From Propionibacteriaceae bacterium (lineage in GTDB: Bacteria; Actinomycetota; Actinomycetes; Propionibacteriales; Propionibacteriaceae): a DNA stretch of 34,097 nt. The translations under genes and the position numbers were made by a program. Below the pieces are notes generated by a model. The model searched no databases and was not told the origin of the DNA. It saw only the letters and a list, made by a program, of their open reading frames with translations. This document shows positions 31,590 through 34,097 of this stretch, piece by piece. Each line of letters opens with the position of its first letter. Within the stretch, counting starts at the first letter, position 1. The stretch is taken from positions 1 through 34,097 of the forward strand of contig JAOPXN010000078.1 of the NCBI GenBank assembly GCA_025965155.1. The letters run 5' to 3'.

Positions 31590-32462
31590 ATGGTCACCAA
31601 GGAACAAGCTCAGACTCTTGTAGGCTCCAGCGGCAACGTGCTCAGCACCACCGGCGACAAGATCGGCGGCATTGGTCAGATCTATGTCGACGATTCAACT
31701 GGTCAGCCAACCTGGGTCACGGTGAAGACCGGCCTTTTCGGCACCTCCGAGTCCTTCGTGCCACTGGACAGCGCGTCGGTGGCTGGCGACGACATCCGCG
31801 TCGGCTACGACAAGGACACCGTGAAGGACGCCCCGCGCGTGGACGCCGACGGCGACATCACGCCGGAGGAGGAAAATAAGCTGTACTCCTACTACGGCAT
31901 CAGCGACTCGGGCTCCGCCTACAACGATGTCGACCGTGACATCGATGTCGACCGGGGTACCGACGTTGACCGCGACTCTAGCGTCACCACCGGCACCACC
32001 GCCGGTCTGTCGTCTGGCGACAGCGACGCCGAATTCACCGGTGATCGGACCGACACCGTTGGTCATGACACTTCCGGCCCCACGACTGACACCGCCATGA
32101 CCTTGTCGGAGGAGCAGCTCCGAGTCGGCACACAGACCCGTGAGGCTGGCCGTGCCCGGTTGCGCAAGTACGTCGTAACCGAGAACGTGACCCAGACCAT
32201 CCCGGTCAGCCGAGAAGAGGTGCGCATCGAGCGCGAGCCGATTACTGACGCTAACCGCGGCGCTGCCGAGGCTGGCCCGGCCATCAGTGAGGAAGAGCAC
32301 GAGGTCATCCTGCACGAGGAGCGTCCCGTGGTGGAGAAGGAAGCCGTGCCGACCGAGCGCGTCCGCCTCGACACCGAGACCGTGACCGAGCAGGCCACCG
32401 TCTCCGAGGAGGTCCGCAAGGAAGAGATCGCGACCGACGTGGACGGCGACCGAACCCGCTGA
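31590..32462 (+). CDS. PRC-barrel and DUF2382 domain protein
   Basis: 290 residues. The N-terminal PRC-barrel (about 8-75) includes DKIGGIGQIYVDDSTGQPTWVTV and ESFVPLDSASVAGDDIRVGYDKD. A disordered acidic linker includes three copies of a DVDRxx hexapeptide (113-130). The C-terminal DUF2382 (about 170-280) has LSEEQLRVGTQ, GRARLRKYVV, VPVSREEV-like IPVSREEVRIEREPI and VVEKEAVPTERVRL. Such proteins are often stress- or stationary-phase-associated in actinobacteria and Deinococcus; the function is not known. ATG 31590 has GGGAGAC 4 bases upstream. A perfect hairpin directly follows the stop. Confidence 0.92.
   Translation: MVTKEQAQTLVGSSGNVLSTTGDKIGGIGQIYVDDSTGQPTWVTVKTGLFGTSESFVPLDSASVAGDDIRVGYDKDTVKDAPRVDADGDITPEEENKLYSYYGISDSGSAYNDVDRDIDVDRGTDVDRDSSVTTGTTAGLSSGDSDAEFTGDRTDTVGHDTSGPTTDTAMTLSEEQLRVGTQTREAGRARLRKYVVTENVTQTIPVSREEVRIEREPITDANRGAAEAGPAISEEEHEVILHEERPVVEKEAVPTERVRLDTETVTEQATVSEEVRKEEIATDVDGDRTR
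31926..31979 (+). repeat. Three in-frame 18-base repeats (DVDRxx linker)
   Basis: GATGTCGACCG begins at 31926 and 31944, and GACGTTGACCG at 31962, each 18 bases apart. They encode DVDRDI, DVDRGT and DVDRDS in the linker between the PRC-barrel and DUF2382. This is a likely length-variable tract. Confidence 0.75.
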
Positions 32463-32469
32463 CCCCCCG

Positions 32470-32509
32470 GACTCCGGTTCAGGGCCTCCGCGGGCCCTGA
32501 ACCGGAGTC
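32470..32509. terminator. Perfect 17-base-pair hairpin between convergent genes
   Basis: The arms 32470-32486 (GACTCCGGTTCAGGGCC) and 32493-32509 pair perfectly around a 6-base loop. It lies 7 bases after the PRC/DUF2382 stop and 7 bases before the 3' end of the convergent glycosyltransferase gene. No T-tract follows on either strand, as is common for actinobacterial terminators, so it probably ends transcripts from both sides. Confidence 0.85.
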
Positions 32510-32516
32510 GTCGGAG

Positions 32517-33518
32517 TCACGCTTGCCCCGAGTCCGGCGTCGGGTGAGCCTGTCCACCCGCGCGCTGGTTTTTCAGGCGTCTCGTAAGTACCCGTTGTGA
32601 CGTGCCGGCCGACCGGAGCCGGCCACCGGCGTACGGCACGCCGCGACGTCGGTATCCCACCGCAAGCCAGATGCAGATCGCTCGCTCCATCACCCACAGT
32701 GGCGCCCACAGCACGGTGCTGGCCGGATACACGGCCACGCCCCCCGCCCGTCGTCGCCCCATCTCGGCAAGCGCGCAGATCGCCATCCCGAGGCCGCACA
32801 GCCGTCTGGGTCTGCGGAGCGCCCAACCGAGCAGCGGCAGCAGCGAGAGCTCGAGGAGCAGGCGACCCGGTTGGGCGAAGTCGTCGTACGCCTGGCGGAC
32901 CCGTTGTCCCCAGAAGTGGCCGCCGGTCGGCGGCATGCGGGCGACGTACAGGTCGTGCGCGATCCGCTCCATCCCACCGGCGGCTTTGACAGTGCGGATC
33001 AGCTCAAGGTTCTCGAACAGCACCTCGCCGGAGTAGCCACCCGCGCGTTCCACGATCGACCGTCGGACGCCAAGCGTGCCGGGATAGTCGGCGCCGAACG
33101 CCCGGTTGAGCAGGGTTCGGGCAGTGTCCCAGCGGGCCCACCAGGGAAGTTCTCTGTAGTAGTTAGTGGGTCGCACCAGATCGTAGGTCGAGAGCAGATC
33201 GACCACTTCCCGTAGGTCTTCGACCCCGTACCGGATGTCGTCGTCGGCGAGCACGACGCGTTCGTGGCGCGCATGTCGGATCCCCGTCATGACACCCGCC
33301 ACCTTGCCGTTGGCACCAGGCCATGCCTCGGGCCGGAGGTGGCGCACCTGGTCCGGCCAGGCCCGACGGTGTGACTCGAACAGCGGGTCAGCCGATCCGT
33401 CGACAACCGTGACGTCGATCCAGCGACAGAGCTGCTTCAGGTATCGGCTGAGCTCATCCAGACCTGAGTCGTCGGACCAGCGGAGCGGCAACACGTACTC
33501 CGCAGCGAGTGTCTGCAC
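32517..33518 (-). CDS. Family 2 glycosyltransferase
   Basis: 333 residues from GTG 33518. A GT-A fold is suggested by TVVDGSADPLFESH, the nucleotide-sugar/metal site VVLADDDIRYG, GTLGVRRSIVERAGGY (acceptor region), FENLELIRT and the later GQRVRQAYDDF. Two or three hydrophobic segments near the C-terminus (LLELSLLPLLGWAL; GVAVYPASTVLWAPLWVMERAICIWLAVGY) suggest membrane attachment. Substrate and product are unknown. The start is uncertain: no ATG or GTG lies between 33518 and the end of the upstream gene, the GTG has only a weak ribosome binding site, and a TTG at 33521 is possible. It follows the SRPBCC-like gene by 26 bases and probably shares its mRNA. Confidence 0.8.
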   Translation of the reverse strand: MQTLAAEYVLPLRWSDDSGLDELSRYLKQLCRWIDVTVVDGSADPLFESHRRAWPDQVRHLRPEAWPGANGKVAGVMTGIRHARHERVVLADDDIRYGVEDLREVVDLLSTYDLVRPTNYYRELPWWARWDTARTLLNRAFGADYPGTLGVRRSIVERAGGYSGEVLFENLELIRTVKAAGGMERIAHDLYVARMPPTGGHFWGQRVRQAYDDFAQPGRLLLELSLLPLLGWALRRPRRLCGLGMAICALAEMGRRRAGGVAVYPASTVLWAPLWVMERAICIWLAVGYRRRGVPYAGGRLRSAGTSQRVLTRRLKNQRAGGQAHPTPDSGQA

Positions 33519-33544
33519 CAATCTCTGAGCCCTGACGCTCGGGG

Positions 33545-33919
33545 TCAGCGGACCGAGGACGAAGGAAGTGCCTCGACTGTGCGGGCGAGGTGACCCAAGG
33601 TGCGTTGGGTCAGTACGTACAGCATCGGCCGACGGACCTCCGGTGGTATCCGAGCCAGCGGACCGTCGAGGGCAGCGACGCTCAGGTGGGTGAGCACCCC
33701 ATTGGCTCCCGGTTCGATCTCCAAGCACCAGCTCAGCGTTGAGCCCCCCACCCCCCGGGTTCGCCAGGTGGCGGACCTACCCGGTGGTGGCGACTCGCGG
33801 TAACGCCAGCCCGGACAGTCCGGGACAGCCCGAGCGGTCAGCACACGTCTGCGACTTGATCGCGGCGTGAGCTGTATCACCGTGTCCGGCGAGCAGCGAA
33901 GCAGCCGATGACTGGTCAT
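33545..33919 (-). CDS. Small protein, possibly SRPBCC (polyketide cyclase-like) fold
   Basis: 124 residues. The pattern of beta-strands (STLSWCLEIEPGANGVLTHLSVAALDGP) followed by a long C-terminal helix (RPMLYVLTQRTLGHLARTVEALPS) resembles a short SRPBCC domain, but the match is weak and I do not recognise a specific family. ATG 33919 has GGGGGAG a few bases before it. It lies upstream of and in the same direction as the glycosyltransferase gene. The 108 bases between it and the divergent gene at 34028 include the AT-rich stretch TATATGG, probably part of its promoter. Confidence 0.55.
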   Translation of the reverse strand: MTSHRLLRCSPDTVIQLTPRSSRRRVLTARAVPDCPGWRYRESPPPGRSATWRTRGVGGSTLSWCLEIEPGANGVLTHLSVAALDGPLARIPPEVRRPMLYVLTQRTLGHLARTVEALPSSSVR

Positions 33920-34013
33920 ACTCCCCCAAAGGTCATAGGTGTATATGGAGCCCAGTTACCCGCTACTCATCCAGCCAGACATCGTCCACTGGTGAGTGTC
34001 GGACACGCGGGCA

Positions 34014-34019
34014 TAGACT
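34014..34019 (+). promoter_or_regulatory. -10 box TAGACT before end-cut gene
   Basis: TAGACT is followed by 8 bases and ATG 34028, the same arrangement as other leaderless starts in this window. There is no ribosome binding site. Confidence 0.4.
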
Positions 34020-34027
34020 GTCCTGGT

Positions 34028-34097
34028 ATGAGCCAGTCCCCCATGTCTGCTCGGGTGCCGTCAGCTGAGGAACCGTCCAAACCACGACTGCACCATT
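34028..34097 (+). CDS. Start of an unidentified gene (cut by window edge)
   Basis: An open frame from ATG 34028 runs to the window end: MSQSPMSARVPSAEEPSKPRLH and on. The 23 visible residues are polar and carry no recognisable domain. The evidence for a gene is the -10 box 8 bases before the ATG and the divergent layout with the gene at 33545. The product cannot be named. Confidence 0.45.
   Translation, partial: MSQSPMSARVPSAEEPSKPRLHH

Overview
The window is about 34 kb of very GC-rich, gene-dense chromosome from an actinobacterium. DUF222/HNH (13E12-type) genes, DUF5302, DUF3152, a mycobacterial-type LysRS and many apparently leaderless starts all fit Actinomycetota. Propionibacteriales (Microlunatus-like) is my guess, but the genus cannot be fixed from sequence alone. 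No rRNA, tRNA, CRISPR array, insertion sequence or phage gene is visible, and no gene-free stretch exceeds 300 bases.

Layout. 1-3000: end-cut DUF3152 gene, divergent from a YibE/YibF membrane protein that overlaps a zinc alcohol dehydrogenase. 3030-4330: a broken DUF222/HNH gene that still carries a near-perfect SOS (LexA) box and promoter. 4340-8970: a sugar-acid catabolic locus, with SMP-30 lactonase and ketoglutarate-semialdehyde dehydrogenase on the minus strand, divergent from an FAH-family 2-keto-3-deoxy-pentonate dehydratase candidate and a LacI regulator. Together they would turn a pentonolactone into 2-oxoglutarate by the oxidative, non-phosphorylating route. The sugar dehydrogenase and the sugar-acid dehydratase are not here. 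9100-12830: DUF4395 protein, ankyrin protein, lysS and anmK. 12900-16700: circularly permuted ATP-grasp, alpha-E and transglutaminase genes as one tight unit, then DUF5302. 16700-19380: a CDP-alcohol phosphatidyltransferase fusion with an overlapping HAD phosphatase. 19460-24010: TetR regulator with its operator, a heterodimeric ABC exporter, and a long inverted repeat after it. 24080-29190: AlkB, divergent from a membrane-anchored molybdoenzyme, then the three-gene proton-translocating transhydrogenase. 29270-34097: a Tat-exported alpha/alpha-toroid protein under a CelR/CebR-like operator, a nucleotidyltransferase, a PRC-barrel/DUF2382 stress protein with a perfect hairpin terminator, a family 2 glycosyltransferase, a small SRPBCC-like protein and an end-cut gene.

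Cross-cutting signals. Ten genes have a TANNNT box 6-8 bases before the start codon, the signature of leaderless mRNAs, and this fixes several starts that lack a ribosome binding site. Four regulatory sites stand out: the SOS box, the TetR operator, the CelR-like operator on a near-consensus promoter, and an inverted repeat before the ATP-grasp operon. I did not find a clear candidate for an entirely new system. The least understood units are the ATP-grasp/alpha-E/transglutaminase cluster, the CDP-alcohol transferase/HAD pair and the operator-controlled secreted toroid protein.
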